DNA of 20,352 nt from Hyphomicrobiales bacterium (GCA_015494185.1 WGBT01000045.1:1-20352); one strand, 5' to 3'; counted from the first letter of the stretch, positions 14,182 to 20,352 are shown. Notes: generated by a model not told the origin, from the letters alone. Numbers and translations are program-made.

Positions 14182-14586
14182 TCAAAGAAGCTTCTGCGCG
14201 GTCACGATCAGCCCGGCCATGACCGCAAGCATCCCCCCCAGCTTAACCGTCATGCGCAATTCAAGCTCTTGCAGCTTATGATCCAGATCACTCTTCAGCC
14301 GGGCTTCCAGACGCTCCATATCCGCCTTCAACTCGGCTTCCAGGCGCTCAAAGTCACTCTTCAACTCGGTTTCCAGGCGCTCGAAATCTTTCCTCAACCC
14401 GGTTTCCAAGCGCTCGAAATCTTTCCTCAACCCGGTTTCCAGACGCTCCAGATCTTCTGTTTTCGCCACAGCCGCCCAGAGCATGTCGCGCAACAAATCC
14501 GCATGGGCCTCGGCCGTCTGCCGTTCAACGCCGGCTTCCTGCAAGCGTCTGACATATTCGAGTGTATCGAAAGTCACTCGCGTCAC
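14182..14586 (-). CDS. Coiled-coil protein with C-terminal membrane anchor (DUF1640-like)
   Basis: A 134-residue protein resembling the DUF1640/CCDC90-type coiled-coil proteins; the function is unknown. It opens with TFDTLEYVRRLQEAGVERQTAEAHADLL, a helix pattern typical of that group. It continues with five 11-residue repeats of the type DFERLETGLRK (residues 45-99), i.e. a hendecad coiled coil. It ends in a hydrophobic helix (about 114-134, GGMLAVMAGLIVTAQKLL) that could anchor it in the inner membrane. The start is a GTG whose last two bases overlap the sufB TGA (GTGA), so translation is probably coupled to sufB. The gene is followed by the decayed sufB tail and then the Uma2 gene. It is not part of known Suf machinery. 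Confidence 0.8.
   Translation of the reverse strand: MTRVTFDTLEYVRRLQEAGVERQTAEAHADLLRDMLWAAVAKTEDLERLETGLRKDFERLETGLRKDFERLETELKSDFERLEAELKADMERLEARLKSDLDHKLQELELRMTVKLGGMLAVMAGLIVTAQKLL
14290..14454. repeat. 33-bp tandem repeats encoding the hendecads
   Basis: Five consecutive 33-base units match the five 11-residue repeats. Two of them (14377-14409 and 14410-14442) are identical except for the last base. The others have diverged. The near-identity of two units points to recent unit duplication, so the repeat number probably varies between strains. Confidence 0.85.
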
Positions 14587-16127
14587 CCGACACTGCCCTC
14601 CAGCGAAATGCCGATCAGTTTCTGGGTTTCGGCCATGAATTCCATGGGCAGTTTCTGCAACACATCGCGCACGAAACCGTTGACGATGAGCGCCACAGCC
14701 GCCTCTTCGTCAAGACCGCGCTGCATGCAGTAAAACAGCTGGTCCTCGGAAATCTTTGAGGTGGTGGCCTCATGTTCAAAGGTGGCCTTGGGATTTTTGG
14801 CCTCGATATAGGGCACCGTATGAGCACTGCACTGATCCCCGATCAACAGGCTGTCACACTGGGTGAAATTGCGCGCGCCTGTGGCCTTGCGATGCGCCGA
14901 GACGAGCCCGCGATAGGTGTTGGACGATTTCCCTGCGGAAATGCCCTTGGAGATGATGCGGCTTGTGGTGTTCTTGCCCAGATGGATCATCTTGGTGCCG
15001 CTGTCCACCTGCTGGTGACCATTGGAAATGGCAATCGAATAGAACTCTCCCCGGGAATTGTCGCCGCGCAGGATGCAGCTGGGATATTTCCAGGTGATCG
15101 CCGATCCGGTTTCCACCTGGGTCCAGGAAATCTTTGAATTTTTTCCCCGGCAATCGCCGCGCTTGGTGACGAAATTATAAATCCCCCCCTTGCCATCCTT
15201 GTCGCCGGGATACCAGTTCTGCACCGTGGAATATTTGATTTCCGCATCATCGAGGGCGATCAGCTCCACAACGGCCGCATGAAGCTGGTTTTCATCACGC
15301 ATCGGCGCAGTGCAGCCTTCCAGATAGCTCACATAAGAGCCCTTATCGGCAATGATCAGGGTACGCTCGAACTGACCGGTGTTCTTTTCGTTGATCCGGA
15401 AATAGGTGGACAGCTCCATGGGACAGCGCACGCCTTCCGGCACATAGACAAAACTGCCATCGGAAAACACCGCCGAATTCAGCGTGGCATAGAAATTGTC
15501 TGAGACCGGCACCACCGAGCCCAGATATTTCTTCACAAGCTCGGGATGGGTGTGCACCGCTTCGGAAATGGGACAGAAAATGACCCCCGCCTTGGCGAGC
15601 TCCTCCTTGAAGGTGGTGGCCACCGAAACACTGTCAAAGACCGCATCCACCGCCACTTTCATGTCTGAGGCGATGGGATTGCCGTTTTCATCCAAGGCCG
15701 GCTCGCCATCAGCCGCCCCCGCGCCAACCATATCGGGCTTTTTCACGCCAGCGAGAATTTCCTGCTCTTTGAGCGGAATGCCAAGCTTTTCATAAGTCGC
15801 CAAAAGCTCGGGATCGACTTCGTCGAGGGATTTGGGCGCCTCCATGCTTTTCGGCGCCGCATAATAGTAAATGTCCTGAAAATCGATTTCAGGATAGTTG
15901 AGCATCGCCCATTTCGGCTCTTCCATGGTCAACCAGCGCCGATAGGCATCAAGCCGCCATTGCAGCATCCAGTCCGGCTCGCCTTTTTTCTCTGAAATAA
16001 AACGAATAACGTCTTCATTGAGCCCTTTGGGGGCTTTGACCGACTCGATATCCGTCTCAAAACCATATTTATACTTGTCGAGATCGAGGCTTTTGACCTG
16101 TTCGACGGTTTCTTGAACTGCTGGCAT
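14583..16127 (-). CDS. sufB: Fe-S cluster assembly scaffold SufB
   Basis: The main scaffold subunit of SufBCD (514 residues), on which Fe-S clusters are built. Diagnostic blocks are GLNEDVIRFISEKKGEPDWML, YYYAAPKS, DAVFDSVSVATTFKEELAKAGVIF, and GVRCPMELSTYFRINEKNTGQFERTLII. These are followed by SYLEGCTAP, NFTQCDSLLIGD with Cys424 (equivalent to E. coli Cys405), and TFEHEATTSKISEDQLFYCMQRGL. A poorly conserved acidic, glycine-rich stretch at about residues 129-155 (KKPDMVGAGAADGEPALDEN) looks like an added surface loop. The start ATG lies 27 bases after the cysteine desulfurase stop. The stop overlaps the start of the coiled-coil gene, and the last ~29 codons exist in a second, decayed copy downstream. 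Confidence 0.97.
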   Translation of the reverse strand: MPAVQETVEQVKSLDLDKYKYGFETDIESVKAPKGLNEDVIRFISEKKGEPDWMLQWRLDAYRRWLTMEEPKWAMLNYPEIDFQDIYYYAAPKSMEAPKSLDEVDPELLATYEKLGIPLKEQEILAGVKKPDMVGAGAADGEPALDENGNPIASDMKVAVDAVFDSVSVATTFKEELAKAGVIFCPISEAVHTHPELVKKYLGSVVPVSDNFYATLNSAVFSDGSFVYVPEGVRCPMELSTYFRINEKNTGQFERTLIIADKGSYVSYLEGCTAPMRDENQLHAAVVELIALDDAEIKYSTVQNWYPGDKDGKGGIYNFVTKRGDCRGKNSKISWTQVETGSAITWKYPSCILRGDNSRGEFYSIAISNGHQQVDSGTKMIHLGKNTTSRIISKGISAGKSSNTYRGLVSAHRKATGARNFTQCDSLLIGDQCSAHTVPYIEAKNPKATFEHEATTSKISEDQLFYCMQRGLDEEAAVALIVNGFVRDVLQKLPMEFMAETQKLIGISLEGSVG

Positions 16128-16154
16128 CTATTCTTTCTCCACTTCAAACGCGCC

Positions 16155-17480
16155 TCAGGCCGCCGGGCGGCGGGCGCGAAATCTCACATATTGCTGTTCC
16201 CAAACACGCAAGAAAGTCTCGATATCGGCCTTATCGGTGGACCAACCGAAACTGATCCTGATCGCCGCACGGGCCAATTCTTCTGAAACGCCCATCGCCG
16301 CGAGCACCTCCGAGGGGGCCAGCTTGCCAGACGAACAGGCCGAACCAGCACTTACGGCAATGCCCGCCAGATCGAGCTGCATCAACAAAGTCTCAGCACG
16401 CATTCCCGCAATGGCAAAACATGTCGTATTCGGCAAACGCTCTGCCGCGGCGCCAAAAATGACAACCTCTGGCGCAATCTTTTTGAGAGCGGTTTCAAGC
16501 TGCTCTTGCAGGGCGCGCCATCTTTCGGTTTCGCTGTCAAGCGCCTCGCGGGCAGCCTTTGCCGCCGCCCCGAACCCAGCGATGCCGGCAAGATTTTCGG
16601 TCCCTGCCCGGCGCCTGTTTTCCTGCCCCCCTCCTGTCAGCAACCAGGCGTGTTCGAGGATCTCATCATCCTTTAAGATCAGCGCCCCCACTCCTTTCGG
16701 GCCGCCGAGTTTGTGGGCCGACAAAGACATCAGATCAACCCCAAGGGCAGCAAAATCGACCGGCATCTTTCCCGCCGCCTGCACCGCATCCGTGTGCATG
16801 AGACCGCCCGCCTGATGACAGATCTCCGTAAGCTCACGAACCGGCTGTTTAACGCCGGTTTCATTGTTGGCCAGCATCACCGAGGCGAGAAACAGGGGAT
16901 CATCATCCTCTTCCCACTCACCATCACGCCCCGCCGCCGCCTCATCTTCATCGCCAGCCCCGTCATCGCCAGCCCCGCCGATGATATGGTCCAAAACGCG
17001 CTCAACCGTTGCCTGCATCGCCGCAGGGGTTATTTCACCCGCCTCATTGGCCGGAATGGGAATCAGCTCATCCGCCATGAACTGCCCCCCCGCGCGCACT
17101 GAAGCGTGCTCGATGGCCGAAACCAGTGCAAGGCCGCCCGGCTCTTCCAACTCCGCCCCGTTTTCCAATCCGGCTTTCTCAGCCCGTGCGCCGTCCATTC
17201 GCGCCTCAGAAGCAAGCCGGAAATGACGCAACACCGACGGCTCAAGCGCCATATTGTTGGCTTCCGTCCCGCCGGATGTGAAAATCACCTGTGAAGGGGC
17301 AGCGCCAACCAGAGCGGCCACTTCTTCACGGGCTGCCTCGATCACAGCACGGGCCGCACGCCCTTCGGCATGGACCGAAGACGGATTCCCCTCCAGATCA
17401 AGGGCTGCAAGCATCGCCGCACGGGCTTCCGGCCGCAACGGTGAAGAGGCATTGTGATCTAAATAAACCCGTTCACTCAT
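16155..17480 (-). CDS. Cysteine desulfurase, NifS/IscS family (group I)
   Basis: A PLP-dependent enzyme that mobilises sulfur from cysteine; it is commonly the gene right after iscR in alphaproteobacterial suf operons. Motifs are YLDHNASSPLRPEA at the start, GNPSSVHAEGRAAR, FTSGGTEANNMAL, SAIEHASV and ANNETGV-QPV. Next come the PLP lysine Lys257 in SLSAHKLGGPKGVG, GGGQENRRRAGTENLAGIAG, and the catalytic Cys382 in VSAGSACSSGKL. From the ATG at 17480 it has 441 residues, against about 370-400 normally. The excess is two inserts: a charged one near 87-115, and a very acidic one near 168-194 (GDDGAGDEDEAAAG, WEEDDD). The longer frame upstream would overlap iscR and is rejected; the ATG at 17480 is 31 bases after the iscR stop. 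Confidence 0.94.
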   Translation of the reverse strand: MSERVYLDHNASSPLRPEARAAMLAALDLEGNPSSVHAEGRAARAVIEAAREEVAALVGAAPSQVIFTSGGTEANNMALEPSVLRHFRLASEARMDGARAEKAGLENGAELEEPGGLALVSAIEHASVRAGGQFMADELIPIPANEAGEITPAAMQATVERVLDHIIGGAGDDGAGDEDEAAAGRDGEWEEDDDPLFLASVMLANNETGVKQPVRELTEICHQAGGLMHTDAVQAAGKMPVDFAALGVDLMSLSAHKLGGPKGVGALILKDDEILEHAWLLTGGGQENRRRAGTENLAGIAGFGAAAKAAREALDSETERWRALQEQLETALKKIAPEVVIFGAAAERLPNTTCFAIAGMRAETLLMQLDLAGIAVSAGSACSSGKLAPSEVLAAMGVSEELARAAIRISFGWSTDKADIETFLRVWEQQYVRFRARRPAA

Positions 17481-17511
17481 GACCACACCACAGCCCCCCA
17501 ACCACACCCGT

Positions 17512-17997
17512 TCATTGCGACACCTGTTCACGGCGCTCTTGTTCCAAATCCAATGCGCTATGCCGGGCCAGCTCGGCAAGCGGCGCCCCGAAACGATTGT
17601 CAATCACATCGCGCAGGCTCGCACTTTGCAAAAAGGCCACAATATGATCACCAAGCGCCTTCCAAAGATGATGAGTCAAACATTGTTTGCCCCCCAGGCA
17701 ACCCTTGCCCGATCCTTCCGCACAGCTGGTCATCTTCACCGGCTCATCGACCGCCGCCATGATGTCGGCAATAAAGACGTCCGAAGCCGGTTTGGACAGC
17801 ACATAACCCCCGCCCGGCCCGCGCACACTGGTTACCAGCTCGGCCCGGCGCAATTTCAAGAACAGTTGCTCCAAATAGGCCAGCGAAATATTCTGACGGG
17901 CCGAGATCGCCGCCAGAGGAATAGGCTCCCCGGCCCCATGGACAGCAAGATCAGCCATCGCCAAAACCGCATAACGTCCTTTGGTACTCAGCTTCAT
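17512..17997 (-). CDS. iscR: Rrf2-family Fe-S regulator IscR
   Basis: A 161-residue transcription factor that senses Fe-S status by binding a [2Fe-2S] cluster and represses or activates cluster-assembly genes. The N-terminal winged helix begins MKLSTKGRYAVLAMADLA and includes ISLAYLEQLFLKLRRAELVTSVRGPGGGY, the DNA-recognition part and wing. The cluster-binding loop has Cys92, Cys100 and Cys106, followed by His109/His110 (SCAEGSGKGC, QCLTHHLW). The first spacing is seven residues rather than the five of E. coli IscR. As the first gene of the operon it would control itself and all the genes after it. A matching IscR site lies over the promoter near 18460. The start context (GAGCGGGGCA before ATG) is only moderate. 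Confidence 0.95.
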   Translation of the reverse strand: MKLSTKGRYAVLAMADLAVHGAGEPIPLAAISARQNISLAYLEQLFLKLRRAELVTSVRGPGGGYVLSKPASDVFIADIMAAVDEPVKMTSCAEGSGKGCLGGKQCLTHHLWKALGDHIVAFLQSASLRDVIDNRFGAPLAELARHSALDLEQERREQVSQ

Positions 17998-18236
17998 TGC
18001 CCCCGCTCACCGTTGCATCTCACCCGCTCACCCGCGCTCAAATTCTTTCGCTCACAACACCCAGCGGCTGATCGCTGCCGGTAATTGCTTTCCTCACCGC
18101 TCTCCGATCCTCCCAGCGGCCAGCCGTTTCCCCAGAAACTTCCTTCGCCAGAAACTTCCAACTCACCACCTGTTGCGGCTTGCCGCAATCCAATACAGGC
18201 CCATCAAGCTTGGGTTAGCCCCCTTATCACCCTTAT

Positions 18237-18311
18237 GAATTGCCACCCTTGAATTGCCACCTTCCCCTTAATGAATTGCCACCCTATTGCCCACCCTTAT
18301 GAATTGGCCCC
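18237..18311. repeat. Irregular direct repeats of GAATTGCCACC
   Basis: Three exact copies of GAATTGCCACC (18237, 18251, 18273) and a variant GAATTGGCCCC (18301), separated by C/T-rich spacers of varying length such as CCTTATG. They lie between the predicted promoter and iscR. Spacing is 14, 22 and 28 bases. Confidence 0.8.
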
Positions 18312-18416
18312 TATGAATATGAAAGACTTGCCAAATCCGGACCAATTTGTGCTATGACGCTTCCAGCTGTTGAAAAGCCCTGCAGCAAATGATTGGGTCG
18401 TGGAGGCGGAACCTTT

Positions 18417-18433
18417 TTTCAAATCGTTCTAAA
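18417..18433. promoter_or_regulatory. Irr/ICE-like iron-control box
   Basis: On the minus strand this reads TTTAGAACGATTTGAAA. The alphaproteobacterial Irr (ICE) motif is an inverted repeat TTTAGAA-N3-TTCTAAA; the left arm matches at 7 of 7 and the right arm at 5 of 7. It lies where transcription from the TTGACA/TATACC promoter should begin, a position suited to repression. Irr control of suf operons is known in alphaproteobacteria; its use here is inferred. Confidence 0.5.
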
Positions 18434-18434
18434 G

Positions 18435-18463
18435 TTGATGGTATAGAATTCCCGACTTATTTT
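18435..18463 (+). promoter_or_regulatory. Possible overlapping divergent promoter
   Basis: Plus-strand TTGATG (18435-18440), a 17-base spacer and TATTTT (18458-18463) make a mediocre sigma70-like pair (4 of 6 at each box), directed toward the hydrolase and tyrS genes. It interlocks with the minus-strand iscR promoter: each -35 shares a base with the other's -10. It could be chance, given the AT content. Confidence 0.3.
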
Positions 18464-18468
18464 GTCAA
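18440..18468 (-). promoter_or_regulatory. Promoter of the iscR-suf operon
   Basis: On the minus strand there is a perfect -35 TTGACA (18468-18463), a 17-base spacer and a -10 TATACC (18445-18440, 4 of 6). Start of transcription would be near 18433. The -35 and spacer are covered by the IscR site. This is the only strong sigma70-like promoter I see upstream of iscR. Confidence 0.65.
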
Positions 18469-18472
18469 GTAT
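18448..18472. promoter_or_regulatory. IscR type 1 binding site
   Basis: The 25-base sequence has half-sites ATTCCCGACT and GTCAAGTAT around an AT-rich centre. Compared with the E. coli type 1 consensus ATASYYGACTRWWWYAGTCRRSTAT (split here as ATASYYGACT, RWWWY, AGTCRRSTAT), it matches at 22 of 25 positions by hand count. The mismatches are at positions 3, 11 and 16. It covers the -35 box of the promoter directing iscR, consistent with autorepression by cluster-loaded IscR. Confidence 0.7.
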
Positions 18473-18483
18473 TGGCGACACCT

Positions 18484-18497
18484 CCCGCTCAGGCGGG
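18484..18497 (+). other. Small GC-rich hairpin in the leader of the hydrolase gene
   Basis: CCCGC-TCAG-GCGGG is a perfect 5-base stem with a 4-base loop, about 85 bases upstream of the hydrolase ATG. There is no T-run after it, so it is not an intrinsic terminator. It may be a simple structural feature of the 5' leader. Confidence 0.4.
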
Positions 18498-18579
18498 GCA
18501 AACCGTTGCCTGGAACAAAACCGGAAAATAAGTTCAGGACACGCCTAAGTTTCAAGAGGACGAAGACAAGACGAACCCC

Positions 18580-19230
18580 ATGCCAGAGATCAGTATCAAC
18601 GGCCCGGCCGGCCGTATCGAAGCCCGTTATCATCATGTTCCCGACAAGGAAAGCCCAATTGCGCTGATCTTGCATCCGCATCCGCAATTTGGCGGCACGA
18701 TGAACAACCAGATCGTCTATCATCTGTATTATTCCTTCGTGCGCCGTGGTTTTTCCGTGTTACGGTTCAATTTTCGTGGCGTTGGCCGTTCGCAAGGACT
18801 GTTCGACAATGGCCCTGGTGAGCTGGCCGATGCGGCCGCCGCACTGGACTGGTTGCAGATCTATAACCCGGATGCCCGCAGTTGCTGGATCAGCGGGGTT
18901 TCCTTTGGCGCCTGGATTTCCATGCAGTTGCTGATGCGCCGGCCGGAAATCACCGGCTTCATTTCGGTCGCGCCGCCGGCCAATCTCTATGACTTCAGTT
19001 TTTTGGCGCCTTGCCCCTCCTCGGGCCTGTTCGTCAATGGCAGCGCCGACCGGGTGGTGCCGAGCGAAGATGTGGAAAAGCTGGTCAAAAAGCTAAAAGC
19101 GCAAAAGGGAATCGTAATCGAACATGAAGTTGTTCCCGATGCCAATCATTTCTTTGAAGGCAAAACCGAGGAATTGATGGAAATCATTGACAATTATCTG
19201 GACCAGAATGTCGGCCCCGCTGTTCTATAG
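18580..19230 (+). CDS. Alpha/beta hydrolase (COG2945-like)
   Basis: A 216-residue soluble alpha/beta-hydrolase of the small COG2945-like group; the substrate is unknown. Family blocks are LILHPHPQFGGTMNNQIVYHL near residue 30, GFSVLRFNFRGVGRSQG (58-73) and GPGELADAAAALDWL. The nucleophile elbow GVSFGA carries Ser108, Asp157 lies in GSADRVVP, and His190 in DANHFF completes a plausible triad. There is no signal peptide. The start ATG gives the usual MPEISINGPAGRIEARY opening; the nearest purine-rich stretch (AGAGGACGAAGACAAGA) is spread out. It lies 49 bases ahead of tyrS and probably shares its transcript. It is divergent from the suf operon across a shared regulatory region. Confidence 0.9.
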   Translation: MPEISINGPAGRIEARYHHVPDKESPIALILHPHPQFGGTMNNQIVYHLYYSFVRRGFSVLRFNFRGVGRSQGLFDNGPGELADAAAALDWLQIYNPDARSCWISGVSFGAWISMQLLMRRPEITGFISVAPPANLYDFSFLAPCPSSGLFVNGSADRVVPSEDVEKLVKKLKAQKGIVIEHEVVPDANHFFEGKTEELMEIIDNYLDQNVGPAVL

Positions 19231-19279
19231 AGCGCTCGGCCAAAGGCATTCAAAAGCAAACAAGCAAGTTGAAAACAAA

Positions 19280-20352
19280 ATGACCAGCATGAAATCCCCC
19301 TTCCTCCAACTTTTATCAGAACGCGGCTATATTCATCAGGTTACCGACCGTGATGGGCTTGATTCTCTTGCCGCCAAAGGTGATGTTCTTGCGGGTTACA
19401 TCGGGTTCGACTGCACCGCCCCCTCCCTTCACGTGGGCAATCTGCTGGGCATCATGATGCTGCGCAAGCTGCAACAGGCGGGGCACAAGCCTGTGGTTTT
19501 GATCGGCGGCGGAACGACCAGGGTTGGCGATCCCTCCGGCAAGGACGAAAGCCGGAAACTGCTTTCGGACGAAACCATCGAGGAAAATATCCGCGGCATT
19601 CAGAAGGTGTTCGACAAATTCCTCACCTTTGGGGATGGGCCGACAGACGCGGTGATGGTCAACAATCGCGATTGGCTGGACGGGCTCAATTACATCGAAT
19701 TTCTGCGTGAATACGGGCGGCATTTCACCATCAACCGGATGTTGACCTTCGATTCCGTGCGGCTGCGGCTTGACCGTGAACAGCCGTTAAGCTTTCTCGA
19801 ATTCAACTATATGATCCTGCAAGCCTATGATTTTCTCGAGCTCAACCGGCGGCTTGGGGTGCGTTTGCAGATGGGCGGTTCGGACCAATGGGGCAATATC
19901 GTCAATGGGATCGAACTTGGCCGCCGGGTTGACGGGGTGGAGCTTTTCGGTCTGACCACGGCCTTGCTGACAACCTCTTCCGGGGCCAAGATGGGTAAAA
20001 CCGCCAAAGGCGCCGTCTGGCTCAATGCGGAAATGCTGTCGCCTTATGAATATTGGCAATTCTGGCGTAACACCGAAGATGGCGATGTGGGGCGTTTCCT
20101 GCGGCTTTTTACCGAGTTGCCGTTGGATGAGATTGCAAGGCTTGAACAGCTTCAGGGGGCGGAGCTGAATGAGGCCAAAAAGGTGCTTGCCACCGAGGCC
20201 ACAGCCATGGCACACGGCCGCGAGGCGGCGGAAGCCGCGGCCCAGACCGCCCGGCAGACTTTCGAACAGGGCGGCCGGGGCGGTATGGCAGGCGGGCTCC
20301 CAACATTTGAAATATCCAAGCAGGAGCTTCAAGAAGGTTTGGGCCTGCTCAA
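19280..20352 (+). CDS. tyrS: Tyrosine--tRNA ligase, 3' end outside window
   Basis: A class I aminoacyl-tRNA synthetase that charges tRNA-Tyr in the cytoplasm. About 357 codons are visible from the ATG at 19280 and the frame is still open at the window end; the family is usually about 400-420 residues, so the C-terminal S4-like domain is mostly missing. Motifs are FLQLLSERGYIHQ at the start, GYIGFDCTAPSLHVGN with the HIGH-equivalent HVGN at 51-54, GGGTTRVGDPSGK, INRMLTFDSV and SFLEFNYMILQAYDF. These are followed by QMGGSDQWGNIVNG and the KMSKS-equivalent KMGKT at 237-241. An in-frame second ATG at 19289 is an alternative start. The ribosome-binding site is weak (AAGTTGAAAAC). It follows the hydrolase gene by 49 bases on the same strand. 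Confidence 0.96.
   Translation, partial: MTSMKSPFLQLLSERGYIHQVTDRDGLDSLAAKGDVLAGYIGFDCTAPSLHVGNLLGIMMLRKLQQAGHKPVVLIGGGTTRVGDPSGKDESRKLLSDETIEENIRGIQKVFDKFLTFGDGPTDAVMVNNRDWLDGLNYIEFLREYGRHFTINRMLTFDSVRLRLDREQPLSFLEFNYMILQAYDFLELNRRLGVRLQMGGSDQWGNIVNGIELGRRVDGVELFGLTTALLTTSSGAKMGKTAKGAVWLNAEMLSPYEYWQFWRNTEDGDVGRFLRLFTELPLDEIARLEQLQGAELNEAKKVLATEATAMAHGREAAEAAAQTARQTFEQGGRGGMAGGLPTFEISKQELQEGLGLL

Larger units (their letters stand above)
17998..18433 (-). other. Long repeat-rich 5' leader of the iscR-suf operon
   Basis: If the promoter near 18440-18468 is used, the mRNA has a ~430-base leader before iscR. I see no gene in it. It is rich in short direct repeats: GAATTGCCACC at 18237, 18251 and 18273, with a variant at 18301; CCAGAAACTTCC at 18132-18143 and 18148-18159; and repeated CTCACCCGCTCACC-type units at about 18005-18035, just before iscR. 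In the RNA sense the first set reads GGTGGCAATTC with AAGGG beside it. A nearer, unrecognised promoter cannot be excluded. Confidence 0.5.

Noticed and set aside
14155..14733. Plus-strand frame with regular LQLGFQAL-type repeats
   Set aside because: The repeats are only the reverse strand of the 33-bp hendecad units of the coiled-coil gene. The minus-strand protein has a coherent coiled coil, an anchor and a coupled start.
17481..17603. 41-residue N-terminal extension of the NifS-type cysteine desulfurase
   Set aside because: It would overlap the iscR 3' end by about 90 bases, and the family start MSERVYLDHNASSP matches the ATG at 17480.

Overview
The window is a moderately GC-rich chromosomal segment that reads as alphaproteobacterial. 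Three things point there: the gene order iscR - cysteine desulfurase - sufBCDS - sufT - sufA, the two-subunit type glycyl-tRNA synthetase (glyS), and an Irr-like iron-control box beside an IscR site. I cannot name the genus. Most of the window is housekeeping.

Layout: (1) 1-1216, the 3' two thirds of glyS on the plus strand, then a 75-residue membrane protein (1381-1608). (2) 1608-1850, two palindromic repeats. (3) Minus strand: a SleB-type cell-wall hydrolase (1892-3052), an AT-rich spacer, and a pyruvate phosphate dikinase (3517-6381). (4) 6382-6955, an intergenic region packed with three copies of a ~104-bp palindromic element. (5) 6956-17997, a long minus-strand iron-sulfur cluster operon. 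In transcription order it holds iscR, a NifS/IscS-family cysteine desulfurase, sufB, a coiled-coil membrane-anchored protein, a Uma2-family nuclease-like protein, sufC, sufD, sufS, sufT and sufA, with gltX at its end. (6) 17998-18579, the repeat-rich leader and promoter region of that operon. (7) Plus strand: an alpha/beta hydrolase (18580-19230) and the first ~357 codons of tyrS, cut by the window end.

The Suf genes form one pathway. The cysteine desulfurases supply sulfur, SufB-SufC-SufD is the scaffold and ATPase, and SufA and SufT carry or help deliver clusters. IscR senses cluster status. About 430 bases upstream of iscR there is a good sigma70-like promoter (TTGACA, 17-bp spacer, TATACC). 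It is overlapped by a sequence matching the E. coli type 1 IscR consensus at 22 of 25 positions by hand count. An Irr/ICE-like box lies over the expected transcription start.

The most unusual structure is inside the operon, between sufB and sufC. The coiled-coil gene starts in a GTGA overlap with the sufB stop. Just beyond that gene lies a decayed second copy of the last ~86 bases of sufB, about 74% identical by hand count and with two in-frame stops. The Uma2 gene starts at exactly the corresponding position of that second tail. So two accessory genes are each joined to a sufB 3' end, which suggests insertion by recombination at the sufB terminus. Other points of interest are five copies of a TA-flanked palindromic element, and a PPDK whose ATP-grasp domain departs from several conserved motifs while its phosphohistidine and pyruvate/PEP domains look intact.
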